Assembly (NCBI GenBank): GCA_008921705.1
Contig: VFFE01007256.1
Coordinates: forward strand, 517,050-581,049
Length of the DNA stretch: 64,000 nt
Direction: 5' to 3'
From: Burhinus oedicnemus
Taxonomy: Eukaryota; Chordata; Aves; Charadriiformes; Burhinidae
Part shown: positions 1 through 12,882 of the stretch, one piece after another
Layout of the letters: each line of letters opens with the position of its first letter
Position numbering within the stretch: position 1 is the first letter of the stretch
Notes under the pieces: generated by a model
The model's input: the letters and a program-made list of their open reading frames with translations, nothing else
The model's database searches: none
Told to the model about the DNA's origin: nothing
Position numbers and translations under genes: made by a program

Positions 1-460
1 GTGGGGGGCAATGGGGAAGGTGTAGTGGGGAGGGCTGCTGTGGTGGCAGCGGGGAGGAGCACTGAGGAGCCCCCGCTGTGGTGGCAGTGGGGGTCTTGGG
101 GTGTGTGTGGGGGCTGCTGAGGCGGCGGGGGAGGTGAACGACCCACACACGACATTGACAGGGAGTCAGGCGGTGTGGTCTGTGTGTCTGTCCGTACGTG
201 TGGCGGGGATGAGGACTGGCGGTTCGCGTGACTCGGAGAGGGTGTGCAAGGTGAGGGGAGCTGTTTGCTCCGCGCTGCGGTGGGTTTGCACCTCCGAGGA
301 CGGCGTATCCCTTGGGGTGAAGCCTTAGCAGCGGGGGCAGGTTCCGGCGGGAAGGTGCCGACAAGTGTGGGTGAGGGGATGTGTTGCGCAGCCAGCAGAG
401 TGCCTGTCGGGGCTGAAGGTAGCCACCGGGCTGGTAAAACGCTTAGCTTTCATGAGCCTG
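1..460. promoter_or_regulatory. GC-rich, CpG-containing segment (probable CpG-island edge)
   Basis: The first ~460 bases are G-rich with repeated CpG sites (around 121-145, 193-245, 275-310, 340-365), then composition drops abruptly to AT-rich at about 490. A GC-box-like G-rich motif and two gctgtggtggcag copies (38-50 and 73-85) are present. This looks like the inner edge of a promoter CpG island. No LRCH2 exon 1 coding (the family's LDRALEEA block) was found in it. It may be the start of LRCH2 intron 1 or the promoter of a separate transcript. Confidence 0.5.
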
Positions 461-2228
461 AGCCCGGCTTTACCCAGGCTTTTAGGTGAAGTGAATTTGC
501 AGATATTTTTCTATTACAGTTCCTAGAAAACAAACCTCCGTTTTCCACGGGGGTTGTGGTTTATGTGCTGATGTACTTCTGGATTTATTTGCTGCTGGAG
601 TGGCTGCTGAAAATGGATCATTTTGAGTAGAGTGCTAGAACAAAATATTAACGAGAGGTCTCGCATCTTTTGTTCACAAGTAGTAGTGGCTCTCCAAAAT
701 GTTGTTTGGGTGAATTAATTCTATGTTTGGTTGTGGTGGGGTTTTTTTGTTTGGTGGCTTTTCTTTCTCCATGGATTATGAATAGCTGGCTTATTGTTTT
801 GAATATGAGACTGCCCATTGTGGTACTTTATCCATCTCTGACAATCCTGTACTCCTGGTCTATCAAATACTCATTCTGTTGCTCTTTGTTGTGGGCTGCA
901 TTTGTGCAGAGGGTTAAATAATGATGTACTCATTCTTCTGTGATAAATTAGGTTGTGTAGGGTGTAGAATTTGTGAAGGACTGATCATAAAATCCAATAT
1001 CGGTATCCAGTACCAAGCCTGCTAATGATTTGTGGGTTATTACCTTTCTTTTTCCTGACACGTGATGCATCCCTATGTGCAATGCAGAATAGGGATAGGT
1101 AAAAGTGTGTTATTATTTCATAATGGAGGCACAAGATTAAAATAAAAGCAGGTTCCATGAAATAATAGCTCCTTTTCTTTGTAGTAGCATAAACCTGTAT
1201 CTAGCAACGTAGTAGGTCACTTCTGTGTGTAAATATTCAATAACTAAAGCATTAAAAATGAAGCGTTGTGTATAGGTAATCTATTATTAAAAAGACTTCT
1301 TATGTATCCTGAAGCAGGTGCATTGAGGATCTGTATTTTATTTGTGTCCAATTATTACTAATTGCATTTTGGGTTTAATTTTTTTGTTGTTTTGAATCTC
1401 AACATATTTGAGAAAAAGCTGTTTGCAGTGATCTTGTCTTTATCTTTTAGAATGTGGTGGAGCCCAGTCACTACCATCAGGATTGAATTTTCATCATGAA
1501 AGATTGTGTGAAAATGTTTAAGGGCAGTCTTTAATGAAAATAGCCATGTTGCTTGCTGCTCTAAAAAAACGTGCTTAAATAGTTGGTGTGGGTCTATGCA
1601 AGTACCATCTCTTAACAATCCTGATTTAATGTAGCACTGACTTATGAATTAATCCTGTGAAATACAAATTTTAGATGTCTTTCAAAATATGCTTGTAAAC
1701 AAAAGATTTGTAGTCTTATTTTGACCTAATCTGTAGAATTTTTTTGATACGTGGTTAAATGGTATTCCGCTGGTGAATCGCAGACATCCTTTACAGAGTG
1801 TCAGTATGGCATAGAGCTTGATGGAGGATCAGCAGCTGCCTTGGAGGCTATGGTAATTTACTTAGTGGCATTTTTGTAGCAGTTTTCACTTTCACATTAC
1901 AATATACCCATGAATTGAGGTTGTAGGTTTGGGCTGAGGCATGGGAGATGGGGGGCTGGGTAAAAAAATCTTTGCTGTGTTTCACTTTCTGTTCTAAGTC
2001 AGTGATTCTTTGAAATTTGGTTCTGTGGTACTTGAAACAAACATTTAAAAAACAGCCTCTAACAAACGTGGGTGTAAACGATTTCTTTTCCATATTACAA
2101 ACCCTTACGCAGTAGGATCTACAGTGTCACTGTAAATCCAGAATATTCTGCCTCAGTGTCAATAAAATCAGCAACAGAAAGTTATTTCTAGAACTGAAGT
2201 AAAACCACGACAGTTCTCAGTAAGGTTT

Positions 2229-2262
2229 GTGTATATATATGTGTGTGTGTGTATATATATGT
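2229..2262. repeat. (GT)/(AT) alternating microsatellite
   Basis: Compound repeat with order gtatatatat, gtgtgtgtgt, gtatatatat. The alternating purine-pyrimidine pattern could form Z-DNA or a slipped hairpin, and is likely length-polymorphic. Confidence 0.85.
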
Positions 2263-5200
2263 TAAAGCACAACTGTTGTTGATTTATCAAAAAATACCCT
2301 GGGATTTTTTAAGGTCTAGCCACATTTTACATTTAACTTGTGTAATGGCTTGACAGTACATAATTTGTAAATACTGTAGCACGTTTTGGGCATCTTAAAT
2401 TATGTGACAGAAATTATTGCTGAGCTAGAAGGATAATGACAATATCTGGCTGTTTAGCTCTGACCTTATGCTTGTCATATCTTTTTTTAACCGTGAATTG
2501 TCATTGCAGCGCTTTGGCCAAATCCCTCTTATTTTATTGTTTCCCTGAATTTGTCTTCTGGCTGTTCAAACAGATCAGCTGCTGCTGTTAAATGAGCTTC
2601 TGGGGGCAGGGAGGGAGTCATAGGTCATGAGATATCAAGAGGTATATTGAATATTCCAATCACTTTATTAACGTGTGTAATTTTGCTTCTTGCTGCGCGA
2701 GCAACATTAGCCCCCCGACAGTTAAGTAATTGAGTATATCACATCAGTGTAATCACTGTCAGCTTAGCTGAAGAGTTGTGTGTGTTTTTGTTTTTTTTTT
2801 TCTTTAAAGATAGGTTCCTGTGCTGTGTTGCCATACTGAACTAAGTCATCCTATGCCTTTAGCAATTTCCCTCCTTTTTTGTGAGTGCTTCTTAAAACAT
2901 GAATTTAGTAAATATGAAAGGTACTAGACTGGCAGCTCAAGAAACATTTTATTTGCTCAGGATAAATATTGTGGTGCCATCAGGCTTACTTGTTCATAAC
3001 TTTGTCACAGCAAACTTGATTCTCAGTTTTTAATTCTGAGGGAACCTTCAAGCAATTACAAGTAGGTGAATGGTTGCCTCTAAATATATTAACTTTGAAA
3101 TTTCTCCTTTCTTACTACCTGCTACCTTCTTATATAGCTGAAAAGTAACATCAGTGTATTCCCAATATGAGCCCTCCTGTCATGGCCAATAACAAGCTTG
3201 GCACAACTGGCAGAGTTCCCACATTGTCATTCCTGCATGTGTCTGCTGAGGAGATGGGATGGGAGGAGACATGCTTGTTGTTTAAGATACCATTGCACAG
3301 CATTGTTTGCATGACTTTGATTTTATTTTTTTAATCATATTTCTGGCCCTCCTAAGGTCATTCATGTGATTACGGATTAAAAACAACAAAACCTACAGCT
3401 TAATATTGAATGTTAGTTTATGATACTCTTCTTTTGCCTTTATAATGTATGCTTCTAAACCAGTTATATTTTCCTGTCTGAATAAAGTTATTTTTGTTGG
3501 TGGTACCAGTGTTGATTAAAGTGATGACAGGTAACTTAATAGCAACATCAAATTAAATTTTCATCTTAAGAAAATAACATTCATATATGATGAGTATCCT
3601 AAATCTAGATTACAGTCTAGAAATCAAACATGTTGAAAAACATGTGGTTCTTCAGTAATGACTTCTTCAGATTTGAACAAAAACAAACTCAGATTAGATG
3701 TTTTTTGGAGAGGGGTGGGATAGTGTTTATACTCAAAAATGCGTCAGTTGCAAAATCTGGAAGTGACACAGTTTACAAGCACGTAATTGGGGAATTTCCT
3801 TAGAGTGGTTTCTTAGCCTATCGTGTTTGGGCTAAGGGAAAGGGAGTTGCGTGTGTTGTCTGAGGCCTCCTTGCTGAAGGCCAGTAATAAGGATACTTGT
3901 CTGTAATACCGAGTATCCTTAACAAGTTAGGAGAAGTCTCAGTTCAGTGAGTTGAAGTTAAAACAACTGATTATTAGTTTGCCTCATAAAAGGATAGCAT
4001 TATGAAGAATGCTATTAATATCTTAATCTAATCTTAAGATTTTTTAATTTTTTTTATCTGAAATACAAGAAATATGCAATGTGTAACTCTTTGTATTCTC
4101 CATCCATCAAAACTAAATTTGCTGTTGCATTGACTATTTTTGTGCCTTGGAATATCAAAAAGACTTAACCTCTGAGATATTTCTCCTTTTGATTGATCTA
4201 CAGAACTTTTTATTATACATATTTCTGCTTTGTTACTTATTATTTGAGGAGGGGGCAAATGTATTTAGATTGCAAATCATATTGTAAAACCTTGTGCAAT
4301 AAGGAAAATGGACTAGCCTTTGCTTTTTCAGATTTTTTTTGTTTGTGAAAAGTATCTTATCATTTGACTTGGGAAGCTTTGTTGGAGCTGATTCAAAAGT
4401 ATGTATTCATTTTACTCACAAGGCTACCATTTAATGCTGAAACGTGTGCGTAGCAAAAAGGTAACTGAATTGGGACTGAAGGCTAAAACTCCACAGAAGA
4501 TGCAAAGATACTTGCTACATATTGTTGGTTTTTTTTTTTTTTTTTGTCGTAAAAGTTCTACATGACAATGTGGAGAGATTTCCGAATTCTTTGCTTTTCT
4601 GTGGCTGTCTAACAGTCTGATTTTCATCATTTTTCCAGCTAACCTGGGGTTGTTTGCTGCTTGCTAGGAGAATCTGCTACCGGACCTGACAGATCTAGAG
4701 AAGGTATACCACTTTAGGTGAGGGCAAAAAAAAAAAAAAGTAGTCTTATTCGCTGTTACAGGACTAAAGTATTTTTTTGCTTGACAGACATGATTATCAC
4801 TAATGTGTTCCCAAAGGTCAACAAACAATTTCTCAAAAAAGGTTTTCGTAGTTACAGGGCTTGAAGGAACCCTGCATCTCAGGCCTGTCTGTAGCCTGCT
4901 GACCAGCAGATGTACCTGCGCAATGAGCAAATCCCTGACCATCTGTATATTGAAACAAACATCTACTTCAATTTGTCACTCTACCTCTGTTTCAATAGGC
5001 GGAACCCGTATGTGGTGGACAAGAACTTGATATATTAAAGACTGACCTAGAACTAAAAGGTTTATGAAAGTGTTCACTTCGAATCATTACATGCAGTAAT
5101 GAGTGGTATTACATACTTATTTTTAAGCTAATAGAAGTGGCTAGAGCCGTTCTTAAATGCTGCCATGAGGTCTGGCATGAGTAGGACAGAGTCAGTGGGA

Positions 5201-6026
5201 GGCACCAGCAAATAACAGATGCTGAAGTTGCTACAGCAGTGGCCTTCATGTCTCAGGAGAACATGCTGTCGCTGCTGCTAGACCCCATTCACTCTGTGCT
5301 CATGGACATTTACCCATTTTTCTTCAGGGTTTTTTCTGCTTCGCTCTTACTTCATTCTCCTTGTTTTGCAATGTTCTTTGTCTTCTAGCAGTCTAGCTTA
5401 CTTTAAATATGTTTCTGCTTAGTTTATTCAGTGTCAAGCAATTTTATCCACACTAAAGAGAACTCATGTAGTAAACACTGGTTACAGTTGACTGGTTGTA
5501 GCCTTTTGTCTCTGCCTCATGTGTGTTTAGATTGTAAGCTCTTCAGGGCAAAGGCCTTGGGTGTATATAACTGAGTACACAGAGACTAACATAAGAAGCT
5601 TTACTTGGGAGTTTCATGTGCATTTTAGGTAATCCTTAACAAACCCAGACTTCGCTTCATTTACACATGATGGTTACTTTCCCTTATATTACGTTTCTGT
5701 GAAAGAGTTAAAATAATTTGAAACTGAAACTTGGAATTTAAAAATTTCAAAACCGAAAAAGAAATTGACAGAACTAAACCAGTAAGTAATGGCCAATATA
5801 AGTGGGAGGAAGATCCCCTGTGCTGTTAATACACAAGCTTAGTAAGTCTTGCTGACTTGTCAGGAAAATGCATTTCACTCTTTCTGGTAGTAAGCTGTTT
5901 TAAGAATTACAGTCTAGACTAAATACTAATACTAATAACACTTCCGTGTTATTTAGGGAAACAAACAATCTTCCTGTGGGATTTGCTGCTTACCATTTCA
6001 AACTATAAAAGATTTGTGGTGACAAG

Positions 6027-9000
6027 ATGCCTTCAGAGGTGGAGAGGAAGGTAATCCTTGCCATGTAATAATGTGCTTTTTACTGTATAGCCAATTGCTG
6101 TGCCACTTTACCCCTTCACATGCCAATTTGAGGCATAAATGATTCCCTCCTTTTGGTGGCATGTTCTTTATTTTCTGTTTTAATCAAGCTGTGCCAAGAT
6201 AACTGACGACATGCATTCAAGAGCTGGAGCAGTGCGCTGTCTTGTGTTGGAAATGCCTGGATCCTTCACTTGTGGTAGCATAGTGAGGACTTCCCTGAAT
6301 TCATCTGTCGGTTTCATCGCTGCATTGCTGTGCACCGACATGCCCCCCAGTTGTTCCAACCTTTAGATTAGAGCTTCTGGTTTAGTTTTTGATGAGCACA
6401 AATTTCAGGAAAAACCTCATGTACCTGAACCAACATGTGGCAAGTGGAGACGACTTGCATGAAAAACAAGAATTGCTTAAACCAAACTGGCAATTTAGAC
6501 ATGTTCAATGCAGATGTGTCCAGTGTAGACTAGGAGACTAGGCTCAATGAGGATGGGCTGGAATAGTGGGTTCCTCAAGGCTCCCTTGATTTCAAAGCCA
6601 GTGTGCTGGATCTCAGTCCTGCCTCCCTGTCAGTAGAAGCCTGTGAGAGGCAACTGTTCGTCTATTCCAGTTGCAGAAACATGTATTTCACATGGAAGAG
6701 CTGTGGCTTGATCTGACAGGATGATTTTTTTTGTTAAAGTCCCTAAAGCAATGAGTATATTTTTTAAAAAAGGGTTTTTTCTTTGGTAGTGCTGTTTAGT
6801 TTGAAAAGCCAAGAACTCAGAATCTGTAAAATGCAATTTGAGATTGCCTGTGCAACCCTCAGTCTGTGCTTGATGAGAAACTTTAATTATGTGGTTGTGT
6901 ACAATTTCTTAGTTTGTCATTTTACTGAGCAGACTGAGTATGCAACTAAAATTAGTGACATGGATAACCACAAAGCAGGTATTTCCTAGCTCTTCAGTTA
7001 TTGGATTTAGAACCCAAACACCACTTTATAATATCTCTTTCACAAAAATAGAAGCTATTCTGTACTCTGTCAAACATCCAGTTAAAAAAAAAAAAGTAAA
7101 AGCTGCTTCTAGCCACCTACATTCTTGAGAGTGTTTTTCTTTCTTTTAAACAGCTCAAAGAAGAAACACAAGCAGAGAAATGTGAAACTGAGAAGCAATG
7201 TGAAAAGGTGGTTAGCTTCTCTCTAACGTGGAGCAGCCCTGTGCTAAAATATTTCATAGTGTATTGCTATGAGAAACATGGTCACTCACGGTAGCACCGT
7301 CCAGTACCCTGTGTTTTGCTTCAGCAGCACGTACGGAGACGTTGCATGTGTTAGACTGAATAAATGGTTGAACACACACAGGAAGCGGTTAAGCTGGCCA
7401 AAGTAATTCATTTTCCTGGAAGGTTTTGTCATCTCTCCAATGTGACAGTGGTCATATTGGTGGCAACGAAACATCTGCCTTATACTTTTTCTGAACCGGC
7501 TTAGGAAGTCCTGAGTTTCTCATCCATGCATGTTGCAATTTTGTGGCTGCATAAAAGCTGCAGTTCTGTATCAATGCTCTTTCTCCTTGCAGTTTCAGAA
7601 ACTTCTCGCTATGACTTCCCTTACGGTCAAATTACTGTCACATCACTTGCAAAGGGTTCTTTTTATCTTTGCTGATGTCTCCCACTGTATTCCCTGGCAT
7701 AGCAGGTGCTTGGGAAGGGGTGCTGGTCCTTATTTATGTGCAGTCTCTCTGATCATGGTTATATGTAGGATTATATACTGTATAATTAGGAAAAAAATTA
7801 TATATACACTACATATTAGAAAAATACTTTTCTAATATAGAAATTGGACACAACTATATCAATATGAAAGGTGTATCTAGCCCAGGATTCTCTGTTAAAA
7901 GCTGTTACTTGATAACTTCCTTTGCAGCCCCATATTTTTACTGAAAATAATGAAAATAGATTGTGTCCTCAGTCGTCTGTTCCAGGCTGATGAAACCTAG
8001 TCTATATAATCTCTTACACTGAAAAATTCTCATGCATGTGCATATACTCTTTGTATATGTTGTACTGTATCTTTTTTGAGATAAGCCAGGAACTGCATGC
8101 AGTGTCAAGATATGGGTGTGCAATGAAATAACTGTCTATTCTCTGTTCCTGGCACTGTTTTGTGCCTTTGACTTGAGTTGCCATTTTCAAAAAAACCCCA
8201 AGGATTGAATAATATGGGTGGATGAATCTCAGTTTGGAAATGTCAGCATATACACTTATGAGTTACTAATTAAATACAATACATCAAAGCTAGAGGAGTA
8301 TGTGAAAGTGAAATCCTCACAGTATTGTGCCTAAGGTAAATAGGAAGCAGCACTAGAAACACAGAAGTAGAACTAGCTGCACTTGTAATATCGCTGAAAA
8401 TGCAAACTGTGAGACTTTTCCTTAAAATTTTTTTAATCATAAGCTACTGCAGTATTAGCTGCAAAGATGAAGTTCTGGTAACATCATTTAAGTTTATTTA
8501 AATGTGAAAATTCTAACAATACAGTTTCTAAAATAAGCCCTCCTGAGCAGGGACACCAAAAAGCTTATTTCTTAAAATGATCTTTTGCTTCTGTAGAAAC
8601 TTTAAGTGTTTTGCTCTTTCTGCATATTGACTCTGTGCCCAGATTAAAAAGGCTTATACTCTTCTAAAAGTTTCATTGGTGTGAGGGAGCTTTTCTAGTT
8701 AAAGGTTTTATAGTTGCTATTCCAGGTGATTTGGAATTAAATTTCAACTATGACAATGTCGCATTTAAAAAAATATTTGGAGGATGATCTTTTACGTGGC
8801 ATTGAATACTTGTATATGAAATCTTACTTTCTACAAGCACCTAACATTTTTTTGAAAGTAAACCAACATCAGTGTTATGCTCAGGTGTAACTTCATAATG
8901 AGTTGTGTCTGTGTCTTCTGTTAAAACTGCTTCCCATTTGTGGGAAGACTGTGCTGCAGTAAGAATCCTGCTGTTTGTGATTCCATAATAAATGCTTATG

Positions 9001-9498
9001 GGGCTTATGAACCACTTCTGAGTTTTTGTCTATTCTGTGTCATTTTGATATGTCAGCTGAAATACATAGCAACCACAAAGCTTAGATGAAGACAGTATAT
9101 GCTTCCCATTACTTACGAGTATACACAACAGATAAAAATAAATACAAATATTACTATGTAAACTTTTAACAATAGACTTTAAATGTATTTAGCTTTCCTT
9201 GTGAGAAGGAGAGTACATTGGTCAATTTAGTTTCCTGAGAGCTATAGGTGTCTGACAGGTATATCAGAGTTTCCTTCCTGTAAGACCTGATGGGTGCTCA
9301 GTTTGTTCACCATAACTCTTAATGTTGGGGAGCAAACATATATTTGTATGTGAAATACATAGTTACGTGCAAAAATTATTTTGCAGTAATTCTTGAACAT
9401 TGCCAGTAAATTCTAAATTTTTTTGGTCTATTTTGCAGCTGAAGTGGTTCCTGTTTATAGCAATATGCACAATCATTGTATATTTGGACATAGTTTAA
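6027..9498 (+). other. Speculative three-segment micropeptide ORF (6027-6050, 7154-7207, 9439-9498)
   Basis: Segment 1 starts ATG with A at -3 and an in-frame taa upstream, and ends at donor aag/gtaatc. Segment 2 (54 bp) follows acceptor ttcttttaaacag and ends at the weak donor gtggtt. Segment 3 follows acceptor ctattttgcag and reads to taa. All joins are phase 0. The product is 45 residues: MPSEVERK, then LKEETQAEKCETEKQCEK (charged helix), then LKWFLFIAICTIIVYLDIV (a C-terminal membrane helix, as in tail-anchored micropeptides). I recognise no family. The first two segments are also open in a second frame (about 5957-6050), so this may be pareidolia. It is nested upstream of LRCH2 on the same strand. 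Confidence 0.2.
7813..7838. repeat. Perfect 11-bp inverted repeat, 4-nt loop
   Basis: Left arm atattagaaaa, loop atac, right arm ttttctaatat. It sits in very AT-rich sequence, so a chance origin is plausible. There is no U-run or gene end that would make it a terminator. Confidence 0.7.
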
Positions 9499-10369
9499 CT
9501 GTTCAATGCTTAATTTTGCAAGCTAAGTAAGTATTAAGAATTCTGGTATTAGTTAATGAACCAGGCTTCTCTTTTCCTTTTTCAAAGGAAAATTTTAAAA
9601 CCTTTCTGTGTTTAACAACACTAGTCACACATTAACATTAAGATTTGAACTCTGAGCCTGCAAGTAGGATGTATAGAATTTGAGGAGAATACTAGAGATG
9701 GTAGAGGACATCCCTTTTGACATAAGCTTGGCAAGCATAAGAGTTCCTTTCTCCTGAGGTTCCTGAAAATCAGGATCAATCAGTAGTTTCAGAAACCTGG
9801 TTCTGTTGCAGTTGTAATGGAAAGTGCTAGGTAGCTTATGCAAAGGACTTGTGATCAGAATCCATGAGAAAAAAATTTGTTGAATAGTCTCTCTTCCTCC
9901 CACCAAATCTAGCGTTCAGTTTCTGGCTTAGTCTTGGGGTTTTTTTCTCCCTATACTAGAAAACAGCATAGGAGCAGAGTGCTTAAAAAAAACACACTGC
10001 AATGTAGACACAGGATGCATATTGGGTTTTGGTTTTTAGGTGAATGAAACTGTTACTTTGGGGGATTTTTGTGGTATGGTGTGTTTTGGTGGTGTTTCCC
10101 CACACACGCGTGTGCACACACACACTCTCCATAACTATCTATTTGAAAGCTCCAGATGAAGATTTGTGTTTCATTAGTGCTGCCATAAAAAGTGATGGCT
10201 GGCCACCTTTATAGGAAGCAGATAGGTATTTAGGCACACTTGGCTCTTTCGATCCATCTTTAGTTTTTGTCTTTATCATCATAAGGAACAGGCACTTGAA
10301 ATACCCAAACAGTGCTAGGATGATTCTACTCCTGTAATATAAACTACAATTCTATATCTTGTAATTGCA

Positions 10370-10510
10370 TAGGTTGAAAGAGATTTTTGTTAGGTCATCG
10401 AGTACAGGCTTCTGCTCAGAACAGGTCCGGTTAGAGCAGGTTTCTTGGGGCCTTGTCCGGTTGAGCTTTGAGCGTCTCCAGTGATATTTCAGTCCCTCCG
10501 TGAAGTGGAT
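10370..10510 (-). mobile_element. Diverged CR1 LINE fragment, 3' part
   Basis: On the minus strand it follows the CR1 3' region in order: a block matching aggtcat-c-agt-ca, a copy of gagcaggtt-ct, ggccttgtccggttgag and gtctccag-gat. There are many substitutions and small indels, so it is an old insertion. The tail octamers are no longer visible. Confidence 0.6.
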
Positions 10511-12150
10511 TCTCCTAGAAGCCTCAGTTAATTTCATTTGTCTGACTGAAGAAAGCGTTGCTACGTAAACAAATTGGTTTGTTCCTGCTAAGTGCCATTT
10601 CTCTGGTTGGTAATGAAAGCCAGGTCTCATTTCCTTTCTTGGTTTCTCAACAAATCAGGCGAGGACCCTCAAGCTTTAGTAGACTTTGAAGCATATATTT
10701 TCTTAATTTTTCTATTTTTCGTACCACGTTTGTCACTTTGAGCTTATAGACTTTAGCTTAAGATCAGTAAATTCAAATAGTACCTTTGAATACCTGCTGA
10801 CTCATGGATCTATTTCCCCCGGTCTTAGAATGATCGTGTCATTTATATAGTACTTATGTGACTCTCTTGAAGATTAAAACAAGGTAGAAAACAAGGATAT
10901 TCTTAGTTATTACACTAAAGACCAATTGTATTCTTAGATTATGTAGATATTCACTGCTGAAGTATCACAACAGAAACTGGCAGCTTCAGTTTGCTAATAA
11001 ACTACTATATACTATTTCTATGGATTTTTGTTACCTTTTTGTTTCTCAAAGCAGGAGTGCTAAAACAAGGAGGGAAATGTAATACAAGTGGATTTACTTT
11101 CTAAACTGTTTTGTTCAAACACTTGTTAGCAGCTCTTCAAAGTCTTTGGAGGTTTGATACTGATAGTGGTAAAATGAAGAAGGATGTTTTCAGATGTGGA
11201 TAATTCAAGTTTAGTGTTAGCTCATCAATGTTTCTTTTTAACAAAACTCCTGAGCATCTGCATTTAATTATTCTTAGTAAAGAACATGGCAAGACTAATG
11301 ATAATGCGAAAATACAGTTTTTGTAGTGTTACAAACATACCTGAATAGGAGATGTGCAGGCTTGGAACATTCTCCTGAGGACTAAACTAGCACTTTTTCA
11401 TGGCACGGACATGCAAACTATGTTAGTATAACATAAAAGAGGATGGGAGCTAATGAACTTAAGCAACTGCTGAGCAATTACTTGTTGAGCCGCAGTCATG
11501 AACAGTAGCAACACTCCAGCTGAGAGATTTGGAGGGCCTTTTCCTACTTAGCTTTGAGTTTCAGTGGCTGTAATTCTGCAGCACTGGTTGTTGTTCATCT
11601 GCAGTAGGTGAGAGATTCCCTCCACTCCATGAATCAAAGCTGTATGGTAACATTGCAGGGCTCTGGGAGTTGCCCCCAGCATGCCAGAAGTCCATGGTGG
11701 GCATAGTGTAGGTGAAGTGTTGGACTGCTTTGGCAAGCTGACCTGCTCTTAGTTTTGGATTCGTACTTTTCTTTCTATGCATGCTGGAATTTCCATTCCT
11801 GGTAGAGGGTGGACAACTCATGCTCATAGGAGCTTGAGGTATTAGACTTTTATAGTCTGACTTAGTTTTTTGTTCAGTTGGTTTTTTGGGGGTGTTTTGA
11901 GACAAATTTCACTATTTCATGCATGCATCGTTGCTTTATGGTTAATCTTAAATGCTTGGCAGCTTGGATTTAACTTTCCTTCTTCCTCCTCAGGGAGACA
12001 GGGAAATGCATACATTCATTGGCTGATTCCTTTAAATTATTTTGACATTTCAGCATCTGGAATATCTTTGTGCAACAGAACTTAATTTCTTAAATTTTAT
12101 ATTCTGTTTCCTGTTCCTTGAGTGATGTGGTACAAATAATGCCCATCATT

Positions 12151-12192
12151 TGCCATGGTTTATTGTGAAGTTTATTGCCATGGTTTATTGTG
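12151..12192. repeat. 17-bp direct repeat next to the LTR
   Basis: tgccatggtttattgtg occurs at 12151-12167 and again at 12176-12192, 25 bp apart, just outside the 12215 LTR edge. Probably a small tandem duplication. Confidence 0.85.
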
Positions 12193-12214
12193 TTTGAAGT
12201 CTAATGTCCTTACT

Positions 12215-12882
12215 TGTGGGAGAAGGTGTCACATTGACGCGCGGATCAAACTCTACAACTCTGATAGAGTTATAAAGCAGGTATGTTTATTCAGTGCTGG
12301 GTGCGTGGGGGATCGCTCCTCCAAAGTACACGCACACCAGCAGCACATTTTACCTAAAATTTATACAATAAAGATATACATATTCATAGGTTTCAACATA
12401 CATATGCATTAGCATAGGTGGGATTATTACAAATAGTTCCGGCATGGGCGTGACTATTATAATTCTTTCCGGCTACTCATTATCATAATTCTCCTCCTCC
12501 TGCCGCATGCGCACTTCCATCCGGTGGTCGTGGGCCGGGGTCTTTTGGAGGAAGGCTCGTAGTCTTCTTCACCGTATACTTTTCACCTTTGGCCTAGAAA
12601 GCTGAGTTGACTGGGCTCCAAACCGCAAGACCGGTTTTAACCAGATGGTCGCTTCTTGCATACAATAATGATGCTGTTAGCAGCTCCCGTTATCTCTACA
12701 ATTTACTTGCAGCAAGGTCAGGTTGTTCACTCCCTTTGTCTGACATACCAGTCCTTGACAAATGCCAGTCCTTGACAGATACCAGTCTTTGGTAAGTGAG
12801 CCCCAAAAGAATGTTTGAAACAAACAGGATTGTTAAGCGATTTAGAAATTACAAAGCGGACAGTTAGTTCCCTATATCAACA
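12215..12882 (-). mobile_element. Solo LTR of an avian endogenous retrovirus
   Basis: On the minus strand the element runs from TGTTGATATAGGG (12882) to ...CCTTCTCCCACA (12215), so it has TG...CA ends. Near its 3' part it has a TATA-like tataaattt (about 12358-12370) and a polyadenylation signal, aataaa (about 12288-12294), about 70 bp before the 3' edge. The GC-rich tail with CpG sites resembles an R-U5 region. No gag, pol or env sequence flanks it, so it is a solo LTR left by recombination. Adjacent 5-mers ttact and ttaat may be a decayed target duplication. The family looks ERVL/ERVK-like, but the name cannot be given without a repeat library. Confidence 0.75.

Larger units (their letters stand above)
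461..10369. other. AT-rich non-coding sequence upstream of known LRCH2 exons
   Basis: No recognisable gene. It contains short poly-T and poly-A runs, the alternating purine-pyrimidine tract at 2229-2262, a hairpin at 7813-7838, a palindromic CA/GT tract near 10103 and the weak exon-like segments described separately. An acceptor at 519 opens a 36-codon frame (to tag at about 630) with a hydrophobic stretch, VVVYVLMYFWIYLLLEWLLK, not assigned to any family. Confidence 0.6.

Noticed and set aside
670..921. 83-codon + strand ORF rich in hydrophobic residues
   Set aside because: The sequence is T-rich, which by itself yields Leu/Phe/Val codons. No family resemblance, no clear splice or promoter context.
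4668..5038. Exon-like pair 4668-4703 (ENLLPDLTDLEK) and 4910-5038 (MYLRNEQIPDHLY... to a stop)
   Set aside because: Both are open with usable splice sites and compatible phase, but they are short, match no family I know and lack an upstream partner. Kept out of the gene list.
5187..5390. Open + strand frame reading ...AEVATAVAFMSQENMLSLLL...
   Set aside because: Looks protein-like, but lacks a convincing acceptor and donor and ends in T-rich sequence. Open windows of this size occur by chance here.
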